Shown: positions 15,629 to 26,336 of the stretch, piece after piece
How positions within the stretch are numbered: position 1 is the stretch's first letter
How the letters are laid out: every line of letters begins with the position of its first letter
From: Symbiodinium natans
Taxonomy: Eukaryota > Sar > Dinophyceae > Suessiales > Symbiodiniaceae
DNA: 38,483 nt
Reading direction: 5' to 3'
NCBI GenBank assembly: GCA_905221605.1
Contig: CAJNDS010001050.1
Span: 1-38,483 of the forward strand
The notes under the pieces: generated by a model
The model's input: only the letters and a program-made list of their open reading frames with translations
Told to the model about the DNA's origin: nothing
Database searches by the model: none
Position numbers and translations under genes: made by a program

Positions 15629-16765
15629 TCAATGCTGGCGGGGGCACACCGCTGCATGGTGCGACTTGTCCCCGCACACGGCGCAGTCGTGTTTGAACCG
15701 ACACATCTTCGAGGAGCACTTTCCATCAACCCAATCCCAGCACTCGCCATTTCGCAAGCGCTTGCCCGGCGCTCGAGGCGCCTCGGACGGGCGACGCTTG
15801 CCATTGCCAAGCCCTGGACGGCGGGGAAGAGGCGGCAATGGTGATGGGGGCAGCGGTACCTTTTCCACCTTGCCGGCTTTAGGGCGCTCCACCAAAACAT
15901 GACGCAACATATCTCTGTCTACCACCACGTGCGCTAAAGCATCGCTCAAGGAATGACCCGAGAAGCACAACTGGAACACCTCCTCCAATACGGAGCGGTC
16001 AGCAGCTTCTGCCTCCAGAACAGTGGGGGGGCGAAAGTTCTCCATCGGCTTCTTGGCATACAGGTGCATAAACTTCTTGACGTACACAGTCCAAGAGTGT
16101 AAATGACAGGCATCTACCATAGCAAAGGCATGCGCCCTGGTCTCCAAAGTGTGCTGCACCCGCAAGGCAGCCCCAACCAAGTCAAGGTCCCACTCATCCG
16201 CTTGGGAGTCGGGAGTGGCGCGGCTGCGCCGTGCCTTGACCTCCAAGAGCTGTTCCTCACTCAAGATGCGCCGCCAAGGCAACCACTCCCAGAGCTTATC
16301 CTGTTTCTGCTGATGGATGGCTTGCAGGTAGCATAGGGCCGGCATCGTCTCGGCAGTCACCCCCTCGGAGGTGTAGTCTGCTTCGAGTTTTCGCCGAAGT
16401 CTTTCCCGATCGCTGGGAGTCAATCGGGAGGCACTTTGCACTGGCATCAAAGCAAGTGAAGCAGTCGAGGCACCCCCGTCTGGACCCCGTGGCTGAAGTG
16501 CTAGCAGAGGAAGCTTTTGGCATTTCTTCCAAAAGACACGCAGTCTGGCTGCAACAGGGTGTGTGGCCCACTCATCGTCATCTAAACGCTCCAACTCGGT
16601 ATCCCCCGCCTTGCTCCGCAGCTTCACCAGCCAAGACTCAAACGCTGCTTGATCCACAAATGCGCCACAAAACAGCTCCTCGGAGTCGTAACCAAGCTTC
16701 ACCACCAAATCCGCCATCTTGTCAGACACGCCAGCGTCCACCATCTGCTTCTTCCACACGGTCAT
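15629..16765 (-). CDS. Gag-like protein of the DIRS-like element
   Basis: About 379 codons from the Met at 16765; the frame stays open to 17002, but that extension is Cys/Leu-rich and unlike protein. The body is helical and mixed-charge, followed by a Pro/Arg linker. The C-terminus has two zinc motifs: a CCCH type (CWDWVDGKCSSKMCRFKH, spacing C-x7-C-x4-C-x3-H) and a canonical retroviral knuckle C-x2-C-x4-H-x4-C (CAVCGDKSHHAAVC). Their position is typical of nucleocapsid, suggesting RNA packaging. It is the least damaged part of the element. Confidence 0.7.
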   Translation of the reverse strand: MTVWKKQMVDAGVSDKMADLVVKLGYDSEELFCGAFVDQAAFESWLVKLRSKAGDTELERLDDDEWATHPVAARLRVFWKKCQKLPLLALQPRGPDGGASTASLALMPVQSASRLTPSDRERLRRKLEADYTSEGVTAETMPALCYLQAIHQQKQDKLWEWLPWRRILSEEQLLEVKARRSRATPDSQADEWDLDLVGAALRVQHTLETRAHAFAMVDACHLHSWTVYVKKFMHLYAKKPMENFRPPTVLEAEAADRSVLEEVFQLCFSGHSLSDALAHVVVDRDMLRHVLVERPKAGKVEKVPLPPSPLPPLPRRPGLGNGKRRPSEAPRAPGKRLRNGECWDWVDGKCSSKMCRFKHDCAVCGDKSHHAAVCPRQH

Positions 16766-17428
<663 letters not shown>

Positions 17429-17579
17429 GAAGCATGCGCTCTGATGGCACGGGCTAAAGCCCTCCATGCCTGGATCCTTTGCGCGGACTTCGTAGCGATC
17501 CCCAAGCTCACCGCCCGGTCGACACGCCTTGCCGTACTGCGCTTCCTCAGATGCTGCTGCACGCGTGGAGGGCTCGCGA

Positions 17580-18620
17580 CGCACCGCGCGATGATACCAG
17601 CCACTTACTAGGTTCAAAATCCAAGGGCCCGCCTCAAGCAGCACTTCATTCTCGGCATCTGAGGCAGCGGAAAGAGCATCGCTTTGCACACTATCTGTAT
17701 CCAGTTCATCACAGTCCGCGGCCAGCATGCTCGACGCATCGGAGCCGTCATCTTCATCTTCTGTCTCTGTGTCAGACTCCATCTGACCCGGCTCACACCG
17801 CTGCACCAGCAAGGCGCCCGGATCCTTTTCTGGCACGGCCACTATCCCACGGGCCAACGCTGTGCACGGCACCCAGCCTGCACGCACGGCCTTAATCACC
17901 GACCGCTGGCAGCGAAGTGCAGGTAGGACATCATCTCTGCGGTACTTTTCCACGCACCCAGAGGAATTGCGCAAGCGATGGTGTCCTTGGGCTGCCCGCT
18001 CCTCAACTCCCACTTGCAGCTGCAGGCCCCAGGTCAGCAGTGTAGTTTTCAGGCTGTGGAGCGTGAATTTGCGTGCGTCCTCAACAGTCAAGGATGTATA
18101 CTTAACAAGACAGCGCCGGAAATGCGCAAGTGCAGTAGAGTAGGGCATTGGCCCTTTCTCATAGCCCAGCAGGAAGTCGCGATCAGGGGACTCCGTGTGA
18201 ACGTCCAGCAGTGCCTCGCCGAGCTGTTGCGCCCAGTCATTGCCAGTGGCACCCGCCAACTGGCAGCCCCAGGCAAATCCAGTCGAGCAGGTTTACTCCT
18301 CCAGCACCACCCCCGTAGGGAGCCACCCGCACGCAGAATCGAAGATAGGTCAATGCGCTGTGCGTCTGAAAAACGTAACCCAGCCCACAGCATGACAAGG
18401 AAGCAGCCAACGAGAAACCGATCTACAGCCTCCTCGCCTATCAGTGCAGCCTGCTCGAGTTCACATACGGCAAACAAGGGGAGGGGCAGGGTCTCTGAAG
18501 GTGCGCGACGCTGCCATTTCTGCGCAGATAACCAAGATATCACAACTGGCCAGCGGAGAATCCCAGCCAGTGCTTCAAGAAGCAGCTTGTGCGCGATGAA
18601 GCGCAGGTGTAAATCACACC
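17580..18620 (-). pseudogene. Tyrosine recombinase, frameshifted
   Basis: First part (about 18543-18290): FLVGCFLVMLWAGLRFSDAQ, with the catalytic Arg at 18373-18375. Second part (from about 18259): box II HSLK (Lys where most family members have Arg), QGHH for the third position, and the nucleophilic Tyr of EKYRRDD at 17942-17944. A frameshift lies near 18260-18300. An acidic tail and a region with KACRPGGELGDR follow before the TG microsatellite. The enzyme would cut and rejoin DNA through a 3'-phosphotyrosine, the integration route of DIRS/Ngaro elements. It lies 5' of gag, unlike the usual gag-RT-YR order. Confidence 0.72.
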
Positions 18621-18689
18621 GCGCGCCGCTTCCGATCTTCGGGCGCCAGGATCGCTGCTAGCACCCTCGGCCAGCGCCTCCAAGAAATC

Positions 18690-20463
18690 ACGAAGGGCGA
18701 CCTGCCTGCACGCCAGAAGCTCGGCAGAAAATAAGCCAGCGCCGCCAGCCGCTCAGGTGCTTCAATTCGCTCTTCCGATGTGGATTTTCTTTCGCCCGTG
18801 TGGCGACGCAATGCTCACACCAGCCAGCGAATGGCAGGTGCGTCAGGTTGTGTAGCATCACTTCCTGCTCGTTGGGGCGTTCTTCGCGCTTCCTCATCAG
18901 CGGCGCGACCTGCGCTTCATACTGCCTGCGCCCGAGGGCTAGGCTGTCTGCCGCTTCGCGCTCCTGAGCTGCGCGAGACAAGCGCTTCAGCATCTGCTCT
19001 TTGCTGCCACTGCTTGGTACTTCAAATTCACGACAAAGTTGACGCAAAATCTGCACGCTGCTATTCTTGCTGTGCTCATAGCCATTGTAGGTGAACACAA
19101 GGGAATCTCGTTCAACTTCACCTCGAGGGGCTTCTTCCATTTGCACATCTTCTGGGAGGAAACTTTTCTTTTCTTCCTCAAGCTTCTGTCTCTTTGCCTC
19201 TTGCTCTTCTGCACTGCTTCTTCGATCTTCACGAACAGGTTCTTTGAAACGAAATCTGGTCTGACCATACCACGGCAAAGCAAATGCTTCTTCAGGAGGT
19301 TCTTTGTCTTTGCTCCAATCATCTTCATCTTCATACAAATTCGTGGCATAGACACACTCGCCAATAGTGTATCTCCAGGACGTCAAATTTTCAATGTCCG
19401 TGGGCATTCCAGCTACGTTCTCAGGGTTGAACTTGTGGGTGCGCGGCGTGTTGTGGTACCGCACAAGTTCCGTACCAGTCTTCTCAATGCTCCAAGTGTC
19501 GCTGGTTCTTGCTTCTTGTTCTTGGCGTTCATCTTTCTTCAAGGGGATGCCCAAGACATTCAGCGGGATAACTCGTGACGACAATGCTGTCACCACTTCA
19601 AATTCCCCGCCTGCGCTGACATCCTCAAACGGGTCCATTTTCTGCGCATACTTCTTGCAGTAGCCAGCGAGTTCTTGTGGTAGTGAACAGGGATGTCTGA
19701 CATACCGTCTGACAACATCAAGCCATCATCCTTCTTGACAATCTCCCAGCCATTCTTGAGTAGCTTTCCGACTGCCAACAAAGGATTGACCACATTCGCA
19801 ACGATGAAGCATTCTTGCATCTTGACTGCTTCTTGCTTCGAGCTGAACATAGTCAAGTTGATTGCTCTCTTTCCTTTTACAGATCTTTCTTCCTTGTGCG
19901 TCTCTAATGCCTGAATCGTTCTTCTTCTTCACAGGCACTCCCTCTTTGCCAAGCCACAGAGGAATGAGGCTGACATCGGCGCCACTGTCCAAAATCACTT
20001 CCATCTTCTCATAAACAGAACTGCTCTCATAAAATGATTCCTGGACTGCACGAACACAAAGGTTGCAATCTTCTTCGTGCTCACAACCATCTTTCCACCA
20101 CAACATCAAAGGATCATCTTCTTCTTGGTGACTCGTGTCCTCTTCTTCTTGCTCTGCATCGCTAAGCTGAAATTCTTCAACACGTAGCACACGACCAAAA
20201 TAGTCAATCTCAAGTTCCTCTTCTGCTTCTGTGTCGACTTCGAAAACTTCTGGATACTGTTGTGGAGAATCTCCAATGTGGATCATGGAGATTTGACGTA
20301 CGGTCTTTGCTTGGTTCCTGCTGACGCTCGTCACGTTCGTGGTGCTGGACGTGCTCGGCGCTGCAGTAGAACTGGCTGCTGTGGTACTTTGCTGGTCGTC
20401 GTTCACGTTTCGAACATCACCAAAATCTCTCTGCTTCTGTCTGCATTGGGCTTCAAAGTTCAA
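18690..20463 (-). pseudogene. Broken copia-type polyprotein: retropepsin, SAP motif, integrase finger
   Basis: 20463-19726: Ser/Thr-rich then acidic leader, then retropepsin MEVILDSGADVSLIPLW with catalytic Asp at 19987-19989. A frameshift near 19850 moves the distal protease (ANVVNPLLAVGKLLKNGWEI) into another frame. 19638-18688: charged linker, a SAP-like DNA-binding motif (SVQILRQLCREFEVPSSGSK), then an integrase-type HHCC finger (HNLTHLPFAGWCEHC, H-x3-H-x6-C-x2-C). The sequence ends before the DDE core, close to the start of the recombinase element at 18.6 kb, so it was truncated. Not the same family as the intact copia at the left, whose protease reads ADTAAG. Confidence 0.75.
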
Positions 20464-21317
20464 GGAAAAGCGACCAAAACATGAGCAAATAAACGTTGAT
20501 ATGGATCCACCGCGATATACGGAGATGGACCATAATTGTTACCGGAATTTGCGCGGTGAGCAACTCAAATATTCACGCAAACACCATAGTTATTGGTTAT
20601 ACAATGAACGAGTAAATCAACAGAGTGCGAGTCTCATTGGAAAAGAGTCAAAATACATGTTATTTGCGATGAATACGAGATTGGCAAAGAAGAGGAAGAG
20701 GGGCTCCGTTGCTCATCGTTGGGTAAATCTACCTTAATTGTACCCTTCTGTGGTGCCCTAACTTTGCCTGATATTTGCTCTACGTTGGCTACATCAATGA
20801 TAAATGGCTGGAAACTATCACCGGACTGATATTCATCATCGGTATCGCCCACATTATCATGATCATCTTCATTTTCATCATATTCCTTCATTTCCTGTGC
20901 ATCCTGCGCTGCATCATCAAATGTACGGTTACAGCTGGATAACCATGACTGATGCTTCGTATAATTGTCTTCAGCGTGCTGGAGGCACGGTCCTCAAACA
21001 GGAACGCCAACCCATTCGCATCAAGACCGAGCTGTCATCTCGCACAACTTCAGCCCAAAGACACCGCCAGTTCCTGCCGCTGCGCAGCCTTCCGCTCTGC
21101 CACGCTACCCGAGCTGGAGTCATACATGGGGCTGCAGATGCAATCCGCTCGGCTTGCTTGCGGGCTGAGCAACCAACACCGGTTTTCTCCACGTTTGTGC
21201 ACGGTGACAGCACAGGCAAACTGCCAATGGCACGCGTGATCGGCCGCGATCGATACCACGCTCAGCTGTGCACGACACCGCAATAAGCAACAAAGAAAGC
21301 AACAAGGGCACAAACAA
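20464..21317. other. Unassigned, less GC-rich interval
   Basis: No gene recognised. 20464-20950 is AT-richer than its surroundings. A minus-strand acidic frame of 85 codons (20891-20634) may be a further gag remnant of the adjacent copia fragment, but has no motif. Confidence 0.4.
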
Positions 21318-21493
21318 CCTGAAATCACAGCAAATGACTCAGACACCAGCAGGCCTGCACCAAGCTTGCAGAACTGGAGCAAACACTGCAAGTGCAAGGA
21401 TGCAGGATGCGCAGATAGCCACGCATGTAAGGCGCTTCAGGGTTTGCCGTGCGCGTCGGCCATTAGCCCCGTCTACTCCGACGCAAACGCCCC
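21318..21493. repeat. Dispersed repeat, copy B (176 bp)
   Basis: Partner of 12278-12456 in the same orientation, with small substitutions and a short deletion after CAGGCCTGC. Confidence 0.82.
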
Positions 21494-21619
21494 GTGACTG
21501 CTATGTGTAGATTTGCGAGTTTTGGGGGACGTTTGATTTGTTTGAGTTTTGGTAGGAACTTTTGGTGATTGTGAGTGGCCAAGACGACGCGAGGCTGAGT
21601 GAAGCACTAAGGTCCAGGT

Positions 21620-21880
21620 CGAACCTGAGGTTCGAACTCTTTTCCTTTTAAAATGAACTTCGAACCTGGATTCAACCTGGATTCGAACTAATTCAAGGGT
21701 CTGAGTTGTTCTAGGGTTCTCTGGACCTGGGTTTAAACCTGGGTTGAACCCAGGTTTGTTTGAATCCAAGTTAAACTCAGGTTGAACCCGGGTTGTACTG
21801 GGTTCAACCCGGGTTGTGGACAGGTTTGAGTTGCGTTAAACCCAAGTTGAACCCAGGTTAAACCCAGGTTGAACCTGGGT
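21620..21880. repeat. GAACCTGGGTT palindromic repeat cluster, left
   Basis: Dense, irregular copies of GAACCTGGGTT and its complement AACCCAGGTTC, forming several near-perfect hairpins such as AACCCAGGT-TGA-ACCTGGGTT. A shorter cluster of the same words lies at 29776-29850, so the two bracket the LINE. Confidence 0.85.
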
Positions 21881-21904
21881 TCTGGCTCAAGGTTGTGGCT
21901 CAAG
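21880..21904 (+). other. Tandem spliced-leader-like words
   Basis: TTCTGGCTCAAG then TTGTGGCTCAAG, spaced 13 bases, about 90 bases before the first LINE Met. Both end like the dinoflagellate leader (TTTTGGCTCAAG). Tandem leader remnants are known from repeatedly retroposed dinoflagellate genes, but these are short and imperfect. Confidence 0.35.
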
Positions 21905-21992
21905 GAGTAGCCTGAGGAAAGTTTCGGTCTCAGCCTTCCTAGCCTGGTAGCCAGCCTAGGACAGTTTGCCCAGAGGTGCCTTCCTCTTAGCC

Positions 21993-22997
21993 ATGGCCCC
22001 CCGCGAGTACATCTGTTGCAGTGGCAAAAGCTGCACAGGATGGATTTGGGCGGACAAGGCTCAGCCGCATATGCACTGCAAGAAATGCAGAACGCCCTAG
22101 GCAAACAGCATTCGACAGGCGAGACAAAACTGGAGCCAGTGGAAGCCACAATGGCCCACAGTGGCTGAGGCAGCTTACTGGCAGCCGCCAAAGAAGCCCA
22201 AGCCTTCGAAGACACCACTGCCGAACAAGGTCCTGCAAGCCCTAGGAGTGGCATGGGACAATGTGCCTGAAGAGGTGCAAAAGAACCTCCAGGAGGCAGG
22301 GTACAGACCACCCAAGGCACAGGTCAAAGAAGAGGTGGACGACCTCACAGACCTGTGCCAGAAGCATGAAGCCGCCCTGCCGGAGGAGGTCAAAGCCTAC
22401 CTGAAAGGCCTCAAGGCCAGTCAGGAGGTGACGCCCTCCCAAGCTGCGAGCCAGGCCAGCCAGAGCTGGCAGAGCGCAGCTGGCAAGCTCAAGCACATCG
22501 CCGATCAAAAGATTGGCCTGCAGAAGCGCATAGACATGGCGAAGGAGTCATTAAGGCAGCTTCTGCAAGAAATGATTGTGCTGAATGAGCAAGCTGAGAG
22601 GGCACAGAAGGCAGTAGAGGCAAGCTCAGGTCTACTCAAAGAGAAAGTCTTCTGCGAATCCGCTGCGGACATGGAGGTTGACAGCATCCTCCATGAGTTG
22701 GGGGTAAGCCTCAACGAGGAGCAAGAGAAGAAACTCCATGAGATTAAAGCGGAGCGAGAAGCAAAGAGGCGTCGCACGCAGGAGGGCCCCACCCCTCCCG
22801 GCCTTGAAGAGCACACCCAGGAGGGGATGCCTCCTGGCAATGCCAATGCCCCGCCGGCTGCGCCCGGTGGCCTAGGGACTCGGCGTGTGGGGCCTGGAGC
22901 CCCAAAGCAAGGGCCCCACAGAGCCAATGTGCGACCCCAGCCCAGGGCTGGAACACATGCTGAGAACTGCCCAGCAGTTCCTGGTTGCGTGTGCTGA
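21993..22997 (+). pseudogene. LINE ORF1, interrupted by a TAG codon
   Basis: From ATG 21993 a 35-codon N-terminus holds a zinc-ribbon-like set (CSGKSC and CKKC), then TAG at 22098-22100. The same frame continues without another stop to 22997: a WQPPKKPKPSKTPLPNK linker, a helical charged region with coiled-coil character (about 22490-22640), a basic AKRRRTQ patch, then a Pro/Gly-rich tail. One nonsense change thus splits an otherwise intact frame. The likely role is RNA binding, as for ORF1 proteins of many LINEs; that is inference. It overlaps the endonuclease frame at its end, and a frameshift near 22900 could have joined them. Confidence 0.6.
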
Positions 22998-24225
22998 ATC
23001 CTATAAGCAAGGTGCTCACATCAATCTACATGGAAAAAGATTGAGGGAGGCCTTGGGGAAGCAACTTACTGCAGCTAGCAGTGGTTGTGAGCAAGGCTGG
23101 CAGAAGCCCAGCCACTTTTGTCGGCCTGGAAAGGAGTCGCCAGAAAGCGTTCCAATCACAGGACCAAAGTTTTTCAAGCTGGACCTTACTGATGATGAGG
23201 CACCAGCAGACGACGAACAAATGAAGCCACTGTGGGAGGTGAACCCTGATGGGAACCCTCTGGTTACCCCAGACCCCCCCCCACCACACAAGCATGATGA
23301 AGCTCAGAAGGTGAAACCTTCCCCCTGCAGCCCAGAGGAACTGGGTTCGGAGATGACATGGCAGGAGGTGGTCAGCCTCCTGGAAGACCACGAGAGCCCC
23401 TTCCAGGCGAAGGAAGCCACCCTCTTCAGCTTCATCGAAGCCCAAGAGGAGGTGATGGCGGAGGACTCCCTGGCCTGGGGTTGGTGCAGGATGGTCCGGC
23501 AAGCCCTCGAGCAAGGAGAGGATGTCACCGGAAAAGCCATCCAACAGGCAAAGGAGGTGATAACCTCTGAGCTCCCCAACAGAGAGGAACCCCTGCCACC
23601 GAAGCAGGTGCTGGGACAGCAGGACCGGGAGGACGACCTTGTGTATGGCGAGGGCACTGACTCAGAAGCGCCCAGCCAAGAGAAGGTTAAGCCTTCCGCC
23701 TCGCCTGACCAGTATCTCAGCATCATGAGCGCCAATGTCACCAGTTTCAACAACGGGGCGTTGGAGTGGGTAACCTCTTCCAAAGCCAAGGTGGTGTGCC
23801 TGCAGGAAACCCACCTCACACCGGAATTGCTGCATGGGAGGAGAGCCACACTGCAATCCCTAGGATGGGATCTCTATGCTGAGCCGGCCTCCCTGTCGGA
23901 CAAAGGCACAAGGTTAGGAGGCACTGCCTGTGCCTTCCCCAAAAATAGCGGCGTGTGGCAAAAAGCCACCTACCAATGCAAAGGGGCGGGCTACACAGCC
24001 GTGGGTCTGAGGCAAAGACGGTGGGACTACACGATTGTGTCCCTCTACCTGAGGGACACGGAAGGCATGAATGGTCCCACAAATGCGGAGGTGCTATCCT
24101 CTCTGGTGGCTTTCGTAAGAACCCTCCCAGAGCCCTGGATCATCCTGGGGGACTGGAACCTGGACCCAACTGAAGCTCAGGACACAGCAACCATGAACCG
24201 AACTCGATTTTGGGGTAGTGAGTAG
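22927..24225 (+). pseudogene. LINE APE-type endonuclease
   Basis: Open from ATG 22927 to a premature stop at 24225. After a Pro/Glu-rich leader (to about 23700) come endonuclease/exonuclease/phosphatase motifs: SANVTSFNN (Asn), VVCLQETHL (catalytic Glu), GGTACAFPK, IVSLYLRDT and ILGDWNLDP (Asp/Asn, about 24148-24168). The RID-type segment expected next is broken: RTRFWGSE precedes the stop, while VSRSLEALGS continues in another frame. This domain nicks target DNA to prime reverse transcription. It is disabled by the indel near 24205-24215. Confidence 0.8.
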
Positions 24226-24938
24226 GAGCCTGGAAGCCCTGGGGAGCTGTCTGCTACCTGGGCAGTCCCGTGGAAGCCCCATGCTGCCTTGCACCTCAAA
24301 GTCAAGGACGGTGCCAGCGAGTGGAAATCCTGGAAACTTCCCCCAGTTCCCGAAACTCGCAGCAGACCTCAAAAACCAGGAATGGCAAGAGGTCCAACCC
24401 TCCCACTTCGCCATAATGGACCGGACCTGTGCCCAAGAGGACCAGCTGGCGACCTGGGCGGCCAGCCTGGAGCATTGCCACGAAGGTCCGAGGACTGGCA
24501 GAGGGTGGTGTGTGCAGGCCCAATGGGGACCCTTAGTCTTACAGCGCCCTTCCACTGGTTTCAAAGGCTCTGGTGGGCACGCATTGCCAGAATCCTGGAA
24601 GAGGTGCCGGCCTCCCAGCAACACCTGCCGGACCTAGGCAGTCTCCCAGCCTGCCCAGACATTGCTGAAGGTGCTGCCTTCCTCACCGAACTGTCCCGGC
24701 AATGCTCAGCAACAGCACCACAGTGGCGCTCCTTGAGTGTTGTGGCCAGACACAAGGAGGCGGCCCTCCAAATGCAGAGAGCCAAGGAACAGCAAGCCCA
24801 GTACAAGGACTGGCTCCAAGCGGGCTTAGCGAAAGGGATGAGACCTCTATACAGTTCTCTCAAGAAGAGTGAGAGAGTCCTGGATCGGCCCTTCCAAAAC
24901 CTCCCTGGAGAAGAGCGCCCAGGGGCCAGAAGGAAGCA
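24226..24938 (+). pseudogene. LINE endonuclease-to-RT linker
   Basis: Coding-like remainder of ORF2, continuing from the endonuclease in shifted frames. It contains FHWFQRLWWARIARILEE, an all-helical segment with AKEQQAQYKDWLQAG, and KKSERVLDRPFQNLPG, the usual lead-in to the RT. The frame changes again near 24965 at a run of C. Confidence 0.6.
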
Positions 24939-26336
24939 ATGGGTCGCTATTTGGGGAGAGGTAGAGGTTTCCCCCCCGATTGGCCAGACCTTACTGGAGG
25001 CGCGCTGTTTAAGATAACAGCAGACGGGCTTGAGGCCATCCTCAAGAATGTCACAGACAAAGCAGGAGGTCTCGATGGGCTCACCTATGCTGCCCTCAAA
25101 AACCTCCCTGTACCGGCCTATGAGCAGCTCACCCAAGCCCTGAACTTGGCTGAAACCACAGGAGTGGCGCCACAGCACTGGCAGGCGCACCATGTGGCCC
25201 TCCTGCCCAAAAATGCTGACATAGAAAGGCCTATAACCCTCACATCCATCACCTATCGGCTCTGGTGCTTCTGCAGAGCGCAGGTCGTAAAGAAATGGAT
25301 GCGAGAAACTGCAGCGCAGTTCCCATGGGATAAAGCCTCCCCGGGCAACACCTGTCTAGAAACAGGCATGCAGAGACTCCTGAGAGGAGAAGTTAGCCGC
25401 GCGGCTAACAAACATGCCTGTGCAGTCCTTTTGGACCTGCAGACTTTCTATGACAGTGTCAACTGGACCAAACTGGAGGAGCGGATCGTGGCGACCGGCT
25501 TCCCGCCAGCTATAGCCCTCCTGGTCATGCAAGTCTACCGGGGAACGCGATATCTCGCGGCAGAGGATCTCCTTTCGGAGGGGATCCTCCCTGCGAGGGG
25601 CATCCTAGCAGGGTGCCCTTTCGCAACAATGATGGCCAGGGTTTACCTCCAGCCAATAATGCTAGCAGCCGCTCAGCTCCACAGTATCACCGCCCTGGAC
25701 ACCTGGGTGGATGATATTGGAGCGGATTTCGAAGCGCGACATCCCGAGCAGGCAGCATTTGCGGTCTATGAAGGTTACAGAACCCTTCGCCGGCTTTTGG
25801 AAGGTAGCGACCTCCGCTTGTCCCTGAAGAAAACAGGCTTCCTGTGCACCACTGCCGAAGCCAGAAGGGAACTCCAAAAGCTGCGAAAAGATGGGGACCC
25901 GGCCATATGTGACAGCATGAAGGACTTAGGCCTGGACTGTGCCCTGGGTCGGGTCAGGCGAGTCAAGGTGCAAAGAGCCCGCAGGCACAAAGCGGGCCAT
26001 CGGCAGAAAAAGCTGAAACAACTGCGAGTCCCGGGTGTACCGGCCAAAGTCCGCCTCTTCAGGGGAGGGGTGGCCTCCGTCCTTACTTGGGGCCACCAAG
26101 CCCAGAAAATGCCACCCACCCGGAGACAGAAGCTCCGGACTGCCTTGGCTGAGCAATGTGGCAGACAGAAAATGGGCAACCTGGAGGTGGCGCTATCCTC
26201 TGTAAGCGACAGGTACCAGGATCCGGGTCGCACGCTGATGGTCCAGCAGGTTGAAGCCTGGTTCCAGCTCAAGAAAAGGTGGACCGGAAAGGAAGACCTG
26301 CTGGAAAGAACCTGGGCCTTACAGTCCAAAAACTAG
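24939..26336 (+). pseudogene. LINE reverse transcriptase
   Basis: 465 open codons; the GTG/ATG at its start is internal, not a natural start. RT blocks in order: ITADGLEAILKNVTDKAGGLDG, LLPKNADIERPITLTSITYR, AVLLDLQTFYDSVNWTKL (first Asp), ARGILAGCPFATMMAR, and the catalytic TWVDDIGADF at 25704-25730 (VDD where many LINEs have ADD). Thumb-like basic sequence follows. It ends in QSKN-stop, where the protein clearly continues one base out of frame as VQKLEEASSRW, so another indel lies near 26325. Confidence 0.85.
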
